NCBI GenBank assembly: GCA_963675555.1 | Contig: OY776678.1 | Coordinates: 9,654,171 to 9,718,170 of the forward strand | Length of the DNA: 64,000 nt | Reading direction: 5' to 3' | Source of the DNA: Leptura quadrifasciata | Lineage: Eukaryota > Arthropoda > Insecta > Coleoptera > Cerambycidae | In this document: piece after piece, positions 33,186 through 44,957 of the stretch | How the letters are laid out: the number at the start of each line of letters is the position of its first letter | Position numbering within the stretch: position 1 is the first letter of the stretch | The notes under the pieces: model-generated | Database searches by the model: none | The model's input: the letters and a program-made list of their open reading frames with translations, nothing else | Told to the model about the DNA's origin: nothing | Position numbers and translations under genes: made by a program

Positions 33186-35625
33186 ATTTCTGAGGATCAA
33201 CACCATCCTGCTATAATTGTTGAAACCACATTTGGCAAAAGTAACTTATTTTCGCAGAGAAGCAACGAAGGCTTTAATTTAAAAAAAGCAAACTTCCCGG
33301 CGTTATATCAAGAACTAGCCGTGGTTGATTGGACGCCTTTAACTTTGCATTCGGATGTCATTGTAGCAGTCTGTGAGTTTTATGATACGTTAATCTCAAT
33401 TTTTTTAAAGCATGTACCAAAAAAAGTTCCTACTAATAAAAGTTATCCACAGTGGTTTGATAGTGATTTGATATCTCATGTTAGACAAAAAAAAGCGAGC
33501 CTGGAAAATATATCGATCGTCACATTCTGACGACGATTACAACAAGTTCAAAGCCTTAAGATCAACGGTAAAAACTAAAGCAAATGCTGCTTATAAAAGA
33601 TATGTCGCCAAAATAGAGTTAGATATTAAAATTGAGCCAAAAAACTTCTGGTAATTTATCAATGCTAAGAAAGGTAACACGTCTATTCCAACATCAATGA
33701 CTTATAACGAACTTCATTTAGATGATCCCCAATCAATTGTAAACAGTTTTGCCGATTTCTTTTCCAGCGTTTACACTAATTCGTCTGAAGTCGATCCCAA
33801 CAATTTATCGTTCGCAAACAATAATTTATTTCACATCAAAAATATCACCACTGAGGAAGTACGGAAATCTATAAGACTAATTAAGCTTAAAATGACCAGT
33901 GGGTCTGACCTTATACCAGCGTTCCTAATTAGGAACTGCGATATCATTTTCTCACATCCGCTGTGTATAATATTTAATTTAATTCTACATACCTGTACCT
34001 TTCCCGAAATCTGGAAAATTTCCAGAATATCTCCTCTTTATAAGAAGGGTTCAAAGAATGAAATCGCTAATCACAGACCAATTGCTATCCTGTGCAATTT
34101 CTCCAAAGTCTTTGAAATGTTAATTCATACTTTTATGTCAGGTAATCTGAAAAATATTATTTTACCAGAACAGCACGGTTCTATTGAAGGACGCTCCACT
34201 GTCACTAATTTAATATGTAAGACACAATTTATTTACGAAATCCTTGATCGAAGAAGTCAGGTAGATGTTATCTACACTGACTTCTCCAAAGCATTTGACA
34301 GACTTGACCATGGTTTACTGTTGAGCAAGCTGGAGAATATCGGTCTCAGTAGTGGCCTGACTGCCATGTTTAGGTCCTACTTGACCGGTAGAACCCAGTT
34401 TGTCCAATGCCATGGTCATCGCTCTGCTGATTTTGCCCAGACATCTGGAGTTCCCCAGGGTTCGATTTTGGGGCCTCTTTTGTTTGTGATATTTATTAAT
34501 GATATTGCTACCAAACTGGAAGTGAGGTTTCTTCTATATGCAGATGATTAAAGATACTTTGTGAGATAAATTCGTTCCACGGTTGTGTTAGGTTGCAAAG
34601 AAATTTAATTGTGTATTGATAATCATCTCCCTCTCAACATCAACAAATGCAATGGAATGTCGTACTGTCGTAAAAAAGACTTGCTAATACACGATTATGC
34701 TCTTGATGGTTCCATCCTTAGTCGGCCAGACTTAATAGTCGACCTTGGTGTTACCTTTGACTCCAAACTATCTTTTAATGACCATATTGGTACCACTGTA
34801 GCTGCTGCATATAAGAGTTTCGGTTTTATAACTCGCAATATGAAGGATTTTGAATCTATCCACATATTGCGCCTGTTGTTTGTAACATTTGTAAGGTCCA
34901 AGCTAGATTATGTATCGGTGGTATGGAGTCCAATATACTCTGTACACGTCGCCTCCATCGAGAAAGTTCCACGATGTTCGCCACGTTCGTCCTAGACAGT
35001 TCCTATCCTTTCAGAGGCACTTCACAAGAGGTATTTTATGAGCGGTTTCAAATGAGTAGCTTAATTAGCCGGCGAGCTATGCACTCGGTCTTCTTATTAT
35101 ACAAAGTACTCCATAACAAACTGGACTGCGACTTTATAGTTTCACGACTTGATTTTCATGTCCCTAGAACTAATGCTGGAAGCAACCACCAGTTTTATAT
35201 CCACACCAGAACAAACATCTACAAATGCTCTCCATTGTATCAGATGGTATGTAACTACTCGGATATTGAGCTCCGGCTTGATATACTTTGCTGTAGTATA
35301 AAAGATATTAAACGATTATTTATATAGCCACTTTATTAATTTTTAAAATTTTATGTTATAGTAACATTTATATTTATATATTTTTCTTTTTTCCCCTCTC
35401 TTTTATTTGTCATTAGATTAAATTATTCCTTTCGTGTCACTTTTTCACTTGTTTATTCGTGTCTTGTTATTTTATTTATGCTGTCCATTTAGTTTTATGT
35501 TATGTATTATGTTCATCGTGTATTTTACACCTCTTTGTTTTACTTTACAGTTTGCTGTTATCTTGGGTTGATACCCGCTGGATATTTTATAGAAATAAAT
35601 AAATAAATAAATAAATAAAATATGT
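33186..35625 (+). mobile_element. Jockey-like LINE, 5' truncated, best preserved in window
   Basis: The element begins in the last part of the endonuclease (SEDQHHPAIIVE, around the catalytic His motif) and runs through the linker, complete RT and C-terminus into a 270-bp 3' UTR ending in an (AAAT)n tail at about 35,597-35,625. The truncated 5' end with an intact tailed 3' end is the signature of target-primed reverse transcription. Coding is broken at few points: a frameshift at about 33,490, a stop at about 33,652, a stop after YADD at about 34,549 and a frameshift at about 34,970. Confidence 0.9.
33321..35327 (+). pseudogene. Jockey-like LINE reverse transcriptase (ORF2 remnant)
   Basis: Main open segments are 33,697-34,551 (284 residues), 34,609-34,995 and 34,923-35,327. 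Motifs in order are ISPLYKKGSKNEIANHRPIA, LPEQHGSIEGRSTVTNL, VIYTDFSKAFDRLDHGLLLS (first catalytic Asp), SGVPQGSILGPLLFVIFIND, RFLLYADD (catalytic pair intact, followed directly by a stop), NKCNGMSYCRKKD, LIVDLGVTFDSKLSFNDHI, VRSKLDYVSVVWSP. The C-terminal block is FHVPRTNAGSNHQFYIHTRT. RT copies element RNA at a nicked target site. The mutations are few, so this is a young insertion, but it is not functional. Confidence 0.88.
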
Positions 35626-37879
35626 GTTCAAAAGAAAGGAATATACTTAAATATAAAATACATAAATCAATATGAAATAAAATAAAAAATACATAGATAT
35701 GTAAAATAGAAACATTTAATTTTTTTTCTATCGCTATACCTCAAAAAAGTTGCCTATCGCTTAGCTAAGCAAAACGAAAAAAAAATCAAATAAAAAAAAT
35801 TTTCTTCCGTTCGCGCATGGCGCTCACAGTTTTAAAAAATGTCGAAATTTCGCTTCTTTTTTCATTAATTTTTTATAATTGCTAAACACATTACTATGTA
35901 AGCGCTATTGGTCCTAATGTGGAGTTTGGGGTATAAGGAATACGAAAAAAAAATTAAAACCCTTAAATTCAAAATATTTAGTTGGCGCAAAATGCTCAAA
36001 AAACAGATTTTTTTCTAAAAACGGCTATATTTCGTAACTTATCTAATTTTGTTCAGCCTATATAAATGATTAACAAATTTTTATTTTCAACTTCGTTATT
36101 CAATAATAATTAATCAATCACTTTAAAGTTTGATTTTTGGAAAAATTCGGGCGTCAGCGCCACACGCTTTTTAAGATGCTTCAGTTATGACACACCGTTC
36201 AACAGCCTGGATATGACAATGGAAGCTTTGGAAATCAGGTTGCGTGTCTGTCTGAATCCGTTTTATGATGTCTTCCTTCATCCGTGATTTTTCTTAGTAG
36301 TAGAGGAGGAGAGATTTTTAAAGTATACCACCAAATCATGTCGACTTAGTCTGTTGCTTCAAAGTTTAGTTTTGGCATGGAAATTTCGAATGGTCGAATT
36401 GAAAAATAAGTGAAGAAGAGCATTACAACGCAGGTTTTCACTGTATTTCTACACTATACTACGTTCAGAACAATGAAATTCACTTATTGCTTGAGGAAAA
36501 TCTTACATTTTTTCTGAAGGCTTACCCTAGATTTTTTTACATTTACACACATGCAAAAAAAATGAGTGCAAAGGTAACTCAATATTAACAAACAATTTTC
36601 CCAATCTAAGGATCCACTAACATTTACCTGAAACCCTCACTGTTGTGTTAGCGTGAAACATTTGTAAAATATTTGTGAAAACAATGCCATATCTCTTCCC
36701 TATTTTCTCAAATTAATCTTTACAATATCAGATGATCCTTAATACGGAACGTTAACAAAAATTTTGTTTGACCAACATAATACATTTTTTTTCTATTATT
36801 GTGTATCGTACACTATAGTGTTTTTGAAAACAAAAGATTACAGAAATATGCATTACATACATCTACAAATAAATTATAATAAATTGAGCATGTACCGATA
36901 CTACAGTAGAGCGAGATTCATTCTAATGAGAATTACCAGTTTTGTTCATCTTGTAAAGCCATTTGTCTCTTTACCAACGTTAAATAATATGCCACGTTGC
37001 GTTATAGAATCATTATCATCTTTTTAGTTCGTAGGAATAATCGTCCAAAGCAAATATATTAACATGTTCAACTAAACATCTCCCGTGTAATTTCCTATAA
37101 GCGTATCACCAATTATAATGTAATTAGACAAGAAAGGAACATATTTGATTCTGTTGTTGGGCCGGATACCTCGTCCACACACAACAAACCTGTACCATAT
37201 TTCTTCCCGGACGTGTTATAATACATATGTTACGCCCCTTACAAATTAAAATATTTATGTTTTGCATATTATTTTGAGTTATATATTTTAGGCGGCCCCT
37301 TTTAAATTAGACGTGTATTTTTTTCTTTATTTCGGGCAAAAAGGTGTATCAAAAGTGTTTCAAGCTGAAATTTCGAAATTTCTATAATTGTTATATTTTA
37401 AATCTATATAAAAAATAAACCGGCGTTACATATACAATCTTAAAAGCGTTAAAATCAAAGTAAGAAGTAAGAACCTATTGTTTAGTCTTTATAGTATTTA
37501 TTACTTTTTTCAAATTGTTGCTATATTTTCTTCATATCCAGCAAATATGTCTCTATATACTAAAAAATTTACATTTTGTAGACAAATATAAAACACGGAA
37601 AAACAGAAACACGAATTATAAAGTATTAATAAAAAAGAGCACCACAAAACAATTATCAGTAGACTAGGTAAACTAGGTAAATAAATAAAAGTATGGGAAG
37701 AAAGAGCTTCTACATCTTAACAAAACAAAAAGAACATGAACAGTAGAGAACAAAGACAAGCGCATACCATGTCAAATAATTGCCGACACAACAAGGTTTA
37801 CAGGGTTAGTCATAAAATCAAAGAATTCGTCAGTGAAGTAAAAATAATAGCGTAAAAGCATGTTTTTAATGTTATATTC
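35626..37879. other. No recognisable gene
   Basis: AT-rich, with many A/T homopolymers. The part 35,730-36,200 has the texture of a long transposon end (repeated AAAAATTCGG- and GGCGC-type words) but I find no inverted partner. The frame at 36,764-37,027 has no recognisable motif. Confidence 0.3.
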
Positions 37880-38600
37880 AAAAGATAAATTAATAATTTC
37901 ATTTGCAATTTGAATTTCTCTCAAAAGAGTTAACGTTTTTGTGAATTTCTAATAAAGTAAAAAAATATATAAAAATGGTACCGGCATAATAGCCAGTGAA
38001 ATAGCATAGGTCTGTAATGTTCTCTATTTCTGTATTGGCAATGATTCTGATCCCCTTCTGTTGTACCCGAAACATTTTAATTGTATGACAGGAACTGCCC
38101 CAAATAGAAATGGCGTAATTATTATGTGAATGAAACAGAAAAATAGCTCACTATTAAGGTTTCTAAACCCAAATACCTACTCCATTTTCAGAGCAAAAAA
38201 ATCGCGCTAGCAAGTTTACGGCTTAGCTGTTCAATATGACTAGCGAATTTAGTTTATCGTCCAGAGTGACACCCGAAAGCTTCACACTGGCACTCTTAAT
38301 TACCTTATTGCTCGCAGAAAAGATGAGTTGTGTTTTCTCTTCATTCATATTCAGTTTATTAGGGGCAGCTCAGGTTTTGGCATGATTAGAAATAAGAGAA
38401 GTTTCTTGATTTAAAACATTACATTGTGGTGTCATCAGCATATTCAATACATCTATTAGGCAACAAATAAAGAGATAAATCATTAATATAAATAATAAAC
38501 AGAATCAGCCCCAAAGAGAACCTTGAGGCACTCCGTGCTTTACCGGATTCAATTCAGATGTCACATTATTGAAGCTTACACACTGTCTCCTATTATACCG
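37880..38600 (-). pseudogene. LINE RT remnant (minus strand)
   Basis: On the minus strand, 38,590-38,490 reads FNNVTSELNPVKHGVPQGSL, matching the RT motif B' region. Shortly after, in other frames, the stretch RCIEYADDTTM-like is recoverable near 38,440, and then KTQLIFSASNKVIKSASVKL and SGVTLDDKLNS (thumb) near 38,300. WGSSCHTIKMFRVQQKGIRI near 38,090 is the segment following the thumb. Multiple frameshifts. Both ends are decayed. Confidence 0.65.
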
Positions 38601-38904
38601 TCTGTCTACTTTACGAGAGCCACACCGAATATCTCGCTTAAAGAAATTTGAAATCCATAGCCTACTTTGTGAGATACATTAAAAAAAACCTGATGAATAG
38701 GAAAACCACAAGCGGTTGTAGCTTCCTTATTTGAGGAGATACTAAAAAAGTTAAAGGGATGAAGGTTGACGGAAAAGACAATAAGAATAATGATGTGTAT
38801 AAAAAAATTCGAAAAACTCAGTTGGCTTTGACATACACTCTTGTGCAAAAATGAAAATAACAGATCTCCATTAATTCCGTTTATTTTTGTGTTTCCAATA
38901 ATAA

Positions 38905-39132
38905 AATAATAATAATAATAAATAATAAATAAACACCACAGAAATTAGACAACCCCCAATTCCAGAAGCCAGGGCTTGTGCGGAAGGGGATTACACATTG
39001 AAAAAACGCGGACATACAACCATTTCCTCCGACAGTGCCGGAGCCAGGATTCGAACCCGGTGGTGCGATGTCCGTGTGATTAATCGCGATTGCCACCTCG
39101 CGCCTTAACCCACTCAACTATCGACCAGACAA
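38905..39132 (-). mobile_element. tRNA-derived SINE (family 1), copy 1
   Basis: Minus strand: GGTCGATAG at the head, GAGTGGGTTAAGGCGCGAGG (A-box region), then the B box GGGTTCGAATCCTGGCTCC, a body with CCGCACAAGCCCTGGC and the end TGTCTAATTTCTGTGGTGTT followed by an ATTT-rich tail. About 90% similar by eye to the copy at 55,045-55,262. The head resembles a serine-type tRNA. The B box makes a nonsense open frame here that should not be taken as a protein. Confidence 0.85.
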
Positions 39133-39332
39133 TGATATAAAACATGTCACAAACATTTTAACCGATAGTGTTAATATTTAATTTACTAAAATCACAATTC
39201 ATGTCATTGAATCGTAAAAATCAGCTATGCCATGATTAGTGAAAAACAATCTATACAGTTATTAACAAATTTGACAGATTGCCACTGTTGCATGTTGTAT
39301 GTTGCGTTGTCGAATTTCAAGATTTTCTTTAT

Positions 39333-39690
39333 GAATTAACAGTGGCAGAAAGATTAAATTATTCATATTTTCAACAAGATGGGGCTCCACCTTACATTGC
39401 TATAATATGTACAAATTATTTAAATCAAGTTATGCCACATAGCTGAATAGGCACCTATGGACCCATTCTATGGCCAGCTTTATTACCAGATATTACTCCC
39501 TTGGACTTTTTCGTCTGGGGTTACATTTAAGACAAGGTATTTCAAACTGCCTCTGAAAATATTGAGGACATCAAAACCAGAATTAGAAACGTTTGTGTAT
39601 TGTAGTGCAGGCGCGGATGAAATATTTTACCAGAAAATTAAATACTTATTAATTTATTCAGAAAATTAGAACAAATATGGAAGAGGATAT
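39333..39690 (+). pseudogene. IS630-like transposase catalytic remnant (DD36D spacing)
   Basis: The frame reads FQDFLYELTVAERLNYSYF, FQQDGAPPYIAI, GTYGPILWPA and LPDITPLDFFVWGY. The second and third catalytic Asp are present with 36 residues between them. A TGA replaces the Trp that normally precedes IG, and another stop follows GYI. The N-terminal half including the first Asp is missing. It belongs to the surrounding long-TIR element. Confidence 0.75.
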
Positions 39691-40006
39691 TTAGAACATT
39701 TCAATAAAATTAAAATAATACTAATATTTCATTAGAATAAAAACAACGCAAAATACATTTTCTGCAATAAAAAATCACTTTTACAATCCAGTCTTAAAAG
39801 TACCAATCATTTAATAACGAATTCACATCTTCTTTCCGACGAATTGGAAAATCTATCAACAATTTTTTGTACGGTCATGAGCAAAAAAAATAGGACAAGT
39901 CTTATAACGGTATTTTGCTAAAATCTAGTTGTGTACATCTAACTTTAATTTTTGTGACATTTTCAGTCAGTTGTCATAATTTATTGCAAGTGTGTAAAAA
40001 ACTAAT

Positions 40007-40966
40007 ATGCCTCATATAAGCGATTTAGTTAAATCTGGACTTATTGCTAAAGCAGAAGATGGATGGTCAATGAGACAAATTGCACTGCGTTATAATATTG
40101 ACAAAAATTCGGTGTGTAACATTTTAAGAAAGTGGAGAATAAACGGTACGATTAGTAGAAATCCTGGATCAATTCAACAACAAGATTTGCAATTGGTAAA
40201 TGCTTTAGTAGAAACTCCATTTTACTCGATTATTCAGGCTGCCGAAGAAACGAATTTTCCTGAATCGAGTAGTACTGGTCGCCGGCGAGTAAGAGAACCG
40301 GAGCTACGCTGTCATGCAGCAGCACAGAAATACTTACTTAAAGCTGAACATAAAGAAGCTCGAGTAGGATTTGAGCTTGAATGTTCAGCGCATGATGTAA
40401 AACTTTGAAACATTGTAATCTTTACAGACCAAAAAACTTTCTAGTCAACACACAGCGGTCGTATTCGTGTTTACCGCCCTCCGAATACTCGATTCGATGA
40501 GAAATATATATATCTAACAATGATAAAAGTGGTAGATTTTCCGTCAATATGTGGGCTTGGATATCGGCACGTGGTCCTGGTGTTTTGTGGCATATTGAGC
40601 AACGATTTAATAGTGAAACGTATATTAGAATTTTAGACAATATTATGCTCTCTTCTGTGTCACAATTATTTCCTAATAATGAGTTCATATTTCAACAAGA
40701 CGATTGTTCCGTTCATACTGGTCATACCGTAACAAACTGGTTTCAAGATAACAACATCAATGTTCCTAACTGGCCCAGTCATTGTCCAGATCTTAACCCT
40801 GTGGAGGAAGTATGTGAGACTACGGAATGCCGAAGAATTACTGGAAATAGTAAATAATGCATGGGAAAATATTATTACTAATGATTATTGTATAAGGTTA
40901 TTTAATTATATGCCAAACAGACTTATAGAAGTTATAAATAGAAATGGTGTAATAACGAAATATTAA
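40007..40966 (+). pseudogene. Tc1-like transposase, DD34E, frameshifted
   Basis: From the ATG at 40,007 the product has a first HTH (DGWSMRQIALRYNIDKN, residues about 20-37), a second DNA-binding segment QQQDLQLVNALVETPFYS, then FTDQKTF with the first catalytic Asp. In a second frame it has FQQDDCSVHTG with the second Asp, and NWPSHCPDLNPVE with the catalytic Glu, 34 residues after the second Asp. A third frame carries the C-terminus to 40,963. At least three frameshifts or stops are present (about 40,408, 40,500, 40,810). It also lacks the GRRR box found between the two HTHs in the copy at 60,440-61,060. Confidence 0.85.
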
Positions 40967-41005
40967 TAGTTAGTTTCTTGTTAAGTAGGATATCCTTTGT
41001 CCTTT

Positions 41006-41133
41006 GATCCAGGATTTCTACTAATCGTACCGTTTATTCTCCACTTTCTTAAAATGTTACACACCAAATTTTTGTTAATGTTATAACGCAGTGCAATTTG
41101 TCTCATTAACCATCCATCATTTACTATAGCAAT
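41006..41133 (-). repeat. Inverted copy of transposase N-terminal coding region (copy 1)
   Basis: The 128 bases are the reverse complement of 40,043-40,170 with about a dozen differences. Read on the minus strand they encode DGWLMRQIALRYNINKN and LRKWRINGTISRNPGS, against DGWSMRQIALRYNIDKN in the gene. The same segment with the same substitutions (S to L, D to N, KAE to IVN) is present at 60,132-60,259, so it is an inherited feature of the subfamily, not a local accident. Confidence 0.9.
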
Positions 41134-41732
41134 AACTACAGCATTAAAATAAATAATAAATTAAAAGTGATATCTGTTTTATTTCGGCTACTTATTACAT
41201 ATTTAAATGGAGATAGATTTACATACATAGTTTTTCGTTCGTTCGTTTTTATTTTTTTGATGTTCATTTTGTACTTGTATTTTTTTCATGAGATATTTGT
41301 ATTAAATTGTAATAAATAATTACTGATTTATAATTATTATTAAGTGAATTTTTACTATTATGACATAGCTGACATTTTGTGATTCAATTATATGAATTGT
41401 GGTTTTCGTAAAATATTAAATATTGACACTATCAGCTAAAATTTTTGGGACATGTCTTATATAGTTGGAAAGAGAAAAAATAAACGGAATTAATGGTGTT
41501 ATGGCCTACTTTGAGATTTGTTCTTTTCATTTTTGCACAAGAGCATATGTTAAAGGCAACTGCGTTTTTCAAATTTTTTGACACACATTATTATTCTTAT
41601 TGTCTTTGGTCGTCAACTTTCGTCCCTTTAACTTTTCTCGTATCTGCTGAATAAGGAAGCTATAACCTTTTTCCTATTTTTCAGGTTTTCGTAATATATC
41701 TCACAAAGTAGGCTATATATTTCAAATTTCTT

Positions 41733-43282
41733 TTTACTGAAATTAAATTTTTACACTAGAAGTTAAGTGAACACAGTTGAAAGCACTGTAATTTCTACAT
41801 GTTGGTGTATATTTTATAAAGCAATTTTAAAACCAAACCGTTTCGTTCATTCCTTTTAACATTAATAATAAAACTTTTACAAAACTACAGCCAGAGAGAG
41901 TCCAAAAGGTTTTATGGTCAAGTTTTAAGATACAAGGCTTTTCAATAAGTTTTTGTACTCTGGAAATACATTTTGTTTCAAATAAACCTAATTTAAAACT
42001 TATTAATCTACAAACTTCCTCCATAAAACTGTTAATAAAACGAGAGCCGGGCTAAATAGCATTTAAATTGTTATTTGGGAAATTTTATTTCCTTTACCTT
42101 TACTAGGACAAATGTAGATTTTCTAGACTTAGATCCTATACATCTATCACCGCTTAGCTTACAACAACCAATTACAATCATTTAAATGATTAATAAATGA
42201 GAGAAAAAGAAGCAGGCCAAAGTTAGACCCTTAAGAAACACCCGAAGTAACAAGAGAAACCATTTGATGTGTTGCCTTCTCCATAAATAAGATTTAAGAT
42301 ATTTTGTAGCGCTGCGGTGGGCCGGGGCTTGGAATATATATCCTCCTGTATAGCATCGTCTTCTATGTGATTATATTATATTTATTTATACAAATTCGCT
42401 GTCGGACGCCAGTGTGGGCGACGAAGCCTTTGATTTCGAATATTTGGCAAAACCGCGATAATTAGGGTAATTTGGTATTGTAATGTCCCTAGAAAGGACA
42501 AGCATGTAATTATTTCTGAGAACATGTTCGTTAAAACTTAAAAAGCAGGGTTTAGAGGATTTGACTTATTCATATTTCTAACAAAATAGTGTAGAAAACC
42601 GCAAAAGCCGGCACCAAATGCACCTGCGGATATCGTTAATAATTAGTAACGGCTTGCCTTTTTGTCGACATGTAAAACACTGCAGAACATTGTAAAAAGT
42701 TACCCCAAAGAATGAAATATTCATCGTCGGGCATAGCGCGAGGTTTCTCAAAATTAACGACCGTTTTCTCTTTGTTCACAAATAACCGCGCTGGATTAAA
42801 TAATGCTTATTTTTTCAGCAATATTAATAATAGCGCTGTTAGTGTTTTACCACAAAAACAACTCGAAAGAAATCACAGCCTCTTTAATGTTAAATTGTGT
42901 ATCTAAAATACTATTAATATTTAATATTACTTTTTAGTGGAATCTATAACAGTTCTAACGTTTCAATTCTTTTTTACATTAATATCATTTAAATAGTGAA
43001 CGTGACAATACCGATATTCAATGGAGTACACATTCTTGCTGGCAATTCATAGGAAATATTTTATAATGGCAAATTTCATAGCTCGATTGTTATTAATTCG
43101 CAAAAGATCTATGTAACAATGGGGGCCAAAAATAAGTTAAAAAATACACTTTTGAAAGCAATTCAGAACATAGCAATACTTGGGATAGTTTAGTTATGAC
43201 GTGACACATTTTTAATACTTTACCGTACTTTCCCAACGTTTTAAAACCAATACGTAGCGTAGTGTTCGGATGAAATGTCAAT
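41733..43282. other. No recognisable gene
   Basis: AT-rich sequence; the only open frames (41,827-42,024, 42,712-42,906, 43,093-43,281) are short and unrecognised. Confidence 0.4.
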
Positions 43283-43705
43283 GTGCTAACAGAGATGTTA
43301 AAATTCTATTGGGAATTTGACAAGAAAAATTACAAACATTTCCTTTTTGTACTTTTTTTTTTAAGTAATAGAATATCAGATATAGATATTTTAGCTGATA
43401 ATTTTGTGAACACTCTATGTAAGTTACTAGATAAAATTTGTCCTGTAAAAGTAACGAAAGTTCCAATGCAATATATATAGAGAAGACGTTTATAAATCAA
43501 GAAAGTCTGGAATGCATGCCAGAAAGGAATCAAAGATATACAGCTGCAACAATAACTAATACAAATGAAGACTGAGAAATATATAAGAAAAACAAAACGA
43601 GGTAACATCATTACTAAGAAGACAACGACAAGATTATTATGAACGAAAAATTGACGATAACAAAAATGATTAAAAAAATATGTGGAAAACATTGAAAGAA
43701 ATATG
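43283..43705 (+). pseudogene. LINE EN-RT linker fragment
   Basis: ILADNFVNTLCKLLDKICPV is followed, through stops and frame changes, by residues resembling ERKIDDNKNDXKNMWKTLKE at about 43,640-43,700. This matches the basic linker before RT in Jockey-like LINEs, including the final MWKTLK block. RT is absent. Confidence 0.55.
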
Positions 43706-44877
43706 TTAATCCACTGCATTTAGTATTTTTCTACAGACCAATTCATACAAATAGAAATGATGGTTTTCCAGGTAGGTTCTGGTGTCTTGAATAAGATCTC
43801 AAAAGTCTCCGAATTGGGAGTGTAAGCATAAAATTTGGCAATGCTGTAAATGGCTAAAATCTTGCTCTGAAACGAATTTTTCGAGATATCTCGGTTTTCA
43901 TTGCCTCTGCGACAAAAATACATCAGGCCAAATGGAAACCTATGGAAATTCTCTATAAAAAAGATAGAGGGTCGAAAAAATTTATCAGTCAAGGCCGTTA
44001 TTGTTTTGACAGTTTTGACATTTTTTTTAAAACAATTTTTATTAATATTTTTACAAAAATTACATTTTAACTAAAAAGATAACTATTTAGCATGATAAAA
44101 ATAAATAAAATTAAAAGTGCAATTGGTATTGCCCGAAATTATGAATTTCTTGTTTTCTTCGTTCTTATCAATGTAGCTATGGTAAAGGCACAAATGACTA
44201 ATAGATTTAATTATTTGAATTGAAGAAAAATGCCAGACATACAAATCATCGTTAAATATTAAATTATTTATGGTATAATGAAAAATACTGAACGACACAC
44301 GACAGATACGCAAATAACAGACGCGATTAATACTCGGCTTCGCCTCGATTTTACAAATTTCCATCTTGTCTGTTATTTGCTACATGTCGGTCTTGTGACG
44401 GTAATAACTGTTTACGTAGAATTTGATTTGTCAATGTTTTCAAGAATATTAGTATATAAATCTACAGGGTGGAATAATAGTGCGTCGAACCTCGATATCT
44501 CGAGTTCTACGACAGCCAGAAATTTTTTAAAAAATTGCAAGTAAATTAGAAAAAAAGTCTATAACTGGAAATATTTTCGAACATACGAACCAAGACGAAA
44601 TTACAGGACCAAATGCTTTTTTTTTAAATGAAATTCTATGTATATCAGTACATTTTTTGAAGCCTCTCAGACTTCTCTAGGCTCTATTCATTAATATATT
44701 AGCATTGAATATCTCCCAATCACTTGGATGTAATGAATTTTTTTGTTGAAATAATGTAGATGGATATTAAGGAAATCACCAGTCACAATTATTATGGGTT
44801 TTAAGAAAAACTTATGCGAATACCAGTTACGAGACATCTAATTAATGTTTTTAAATCATTTTTATTTTCTAAAAATG
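43706..44877. other. No recognisable gene
   Basis: AT-rich sequence. TACAGGGTGGAATAAT at about 44,463 resembles transposon termini elsewhere in the window, without an evident partner. Confidence 0.3.
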
Positions 44878-44957
44878 TACAGGGTGCCCAAAAATTATTT
44901 TCCAATTAAGAGCATTTTACACTGAATTTTCTCAATTTTTTCAAATGGAACACCCTG

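Larger units (their letters stand above)
39872..41224 (+). mobile_element. Tc1-like (DD34E) element, copy 1
   Basis: The left end CGGTCATGAGCAAAAAAAAT follows a TA at 39,870. The transposase gene starts at 40,007. The right part matches the equivalent end of the copies at 60,001 and 63,832 up to AGATTTACAT at about 41,224, after which the last 45 bases of the right TIR are missing. Positions 41,006-41,133 are an inverted copy of the 5' part of the transposase gene (see separate entry). It is inserted in the long-TIR fossil at 38,639-41,732. Confidence 0.88.
38639..41732 (+). mobile_element. Fossil long-TIR IS630-like element hosting two later insertions
   Basis: Inverted arms at about 38,639-38,888 and 41,479-41,732 match each other (for example ATAGCCTACTTTGTGAGATA and its complement). 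Between them lie a SINE (38,905-39,132), the remnant of the element's own transposase (39,333-39,690) and a Tc1-like element (39,872-41,224). The arms are related to the TIRs of the element at 28,533-30,414. The nesting shows this is the oldest of the three insertions here. Confidence 0.75.

Noticed and set aside
35730..36300. Another IS630-like long-TIR element
   Set aside because: The texture (GGCGTCAGCGCC, A/T runs) and a short EIRLRV-like frame near 36,225 are suggestive, but no inverted partner or catalytic motif is found.
38881..39117. 78-residue minus-strand protein
   Set aside because: It is a translation of the SINE at 38,905-39,132, including its B box.
40422..40688. Minus-strand open frame of 88 residues
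   Set aside because: It is antisense to the Tc1-like transposase and mirrors its conserved codons.
43330..43719. 129-residue minus-strand membrane-like protein
   Set aside because: It is antisense to a LINE linker fragment; apparent hydrophobicity comes from reverse-reading A-rich codons.
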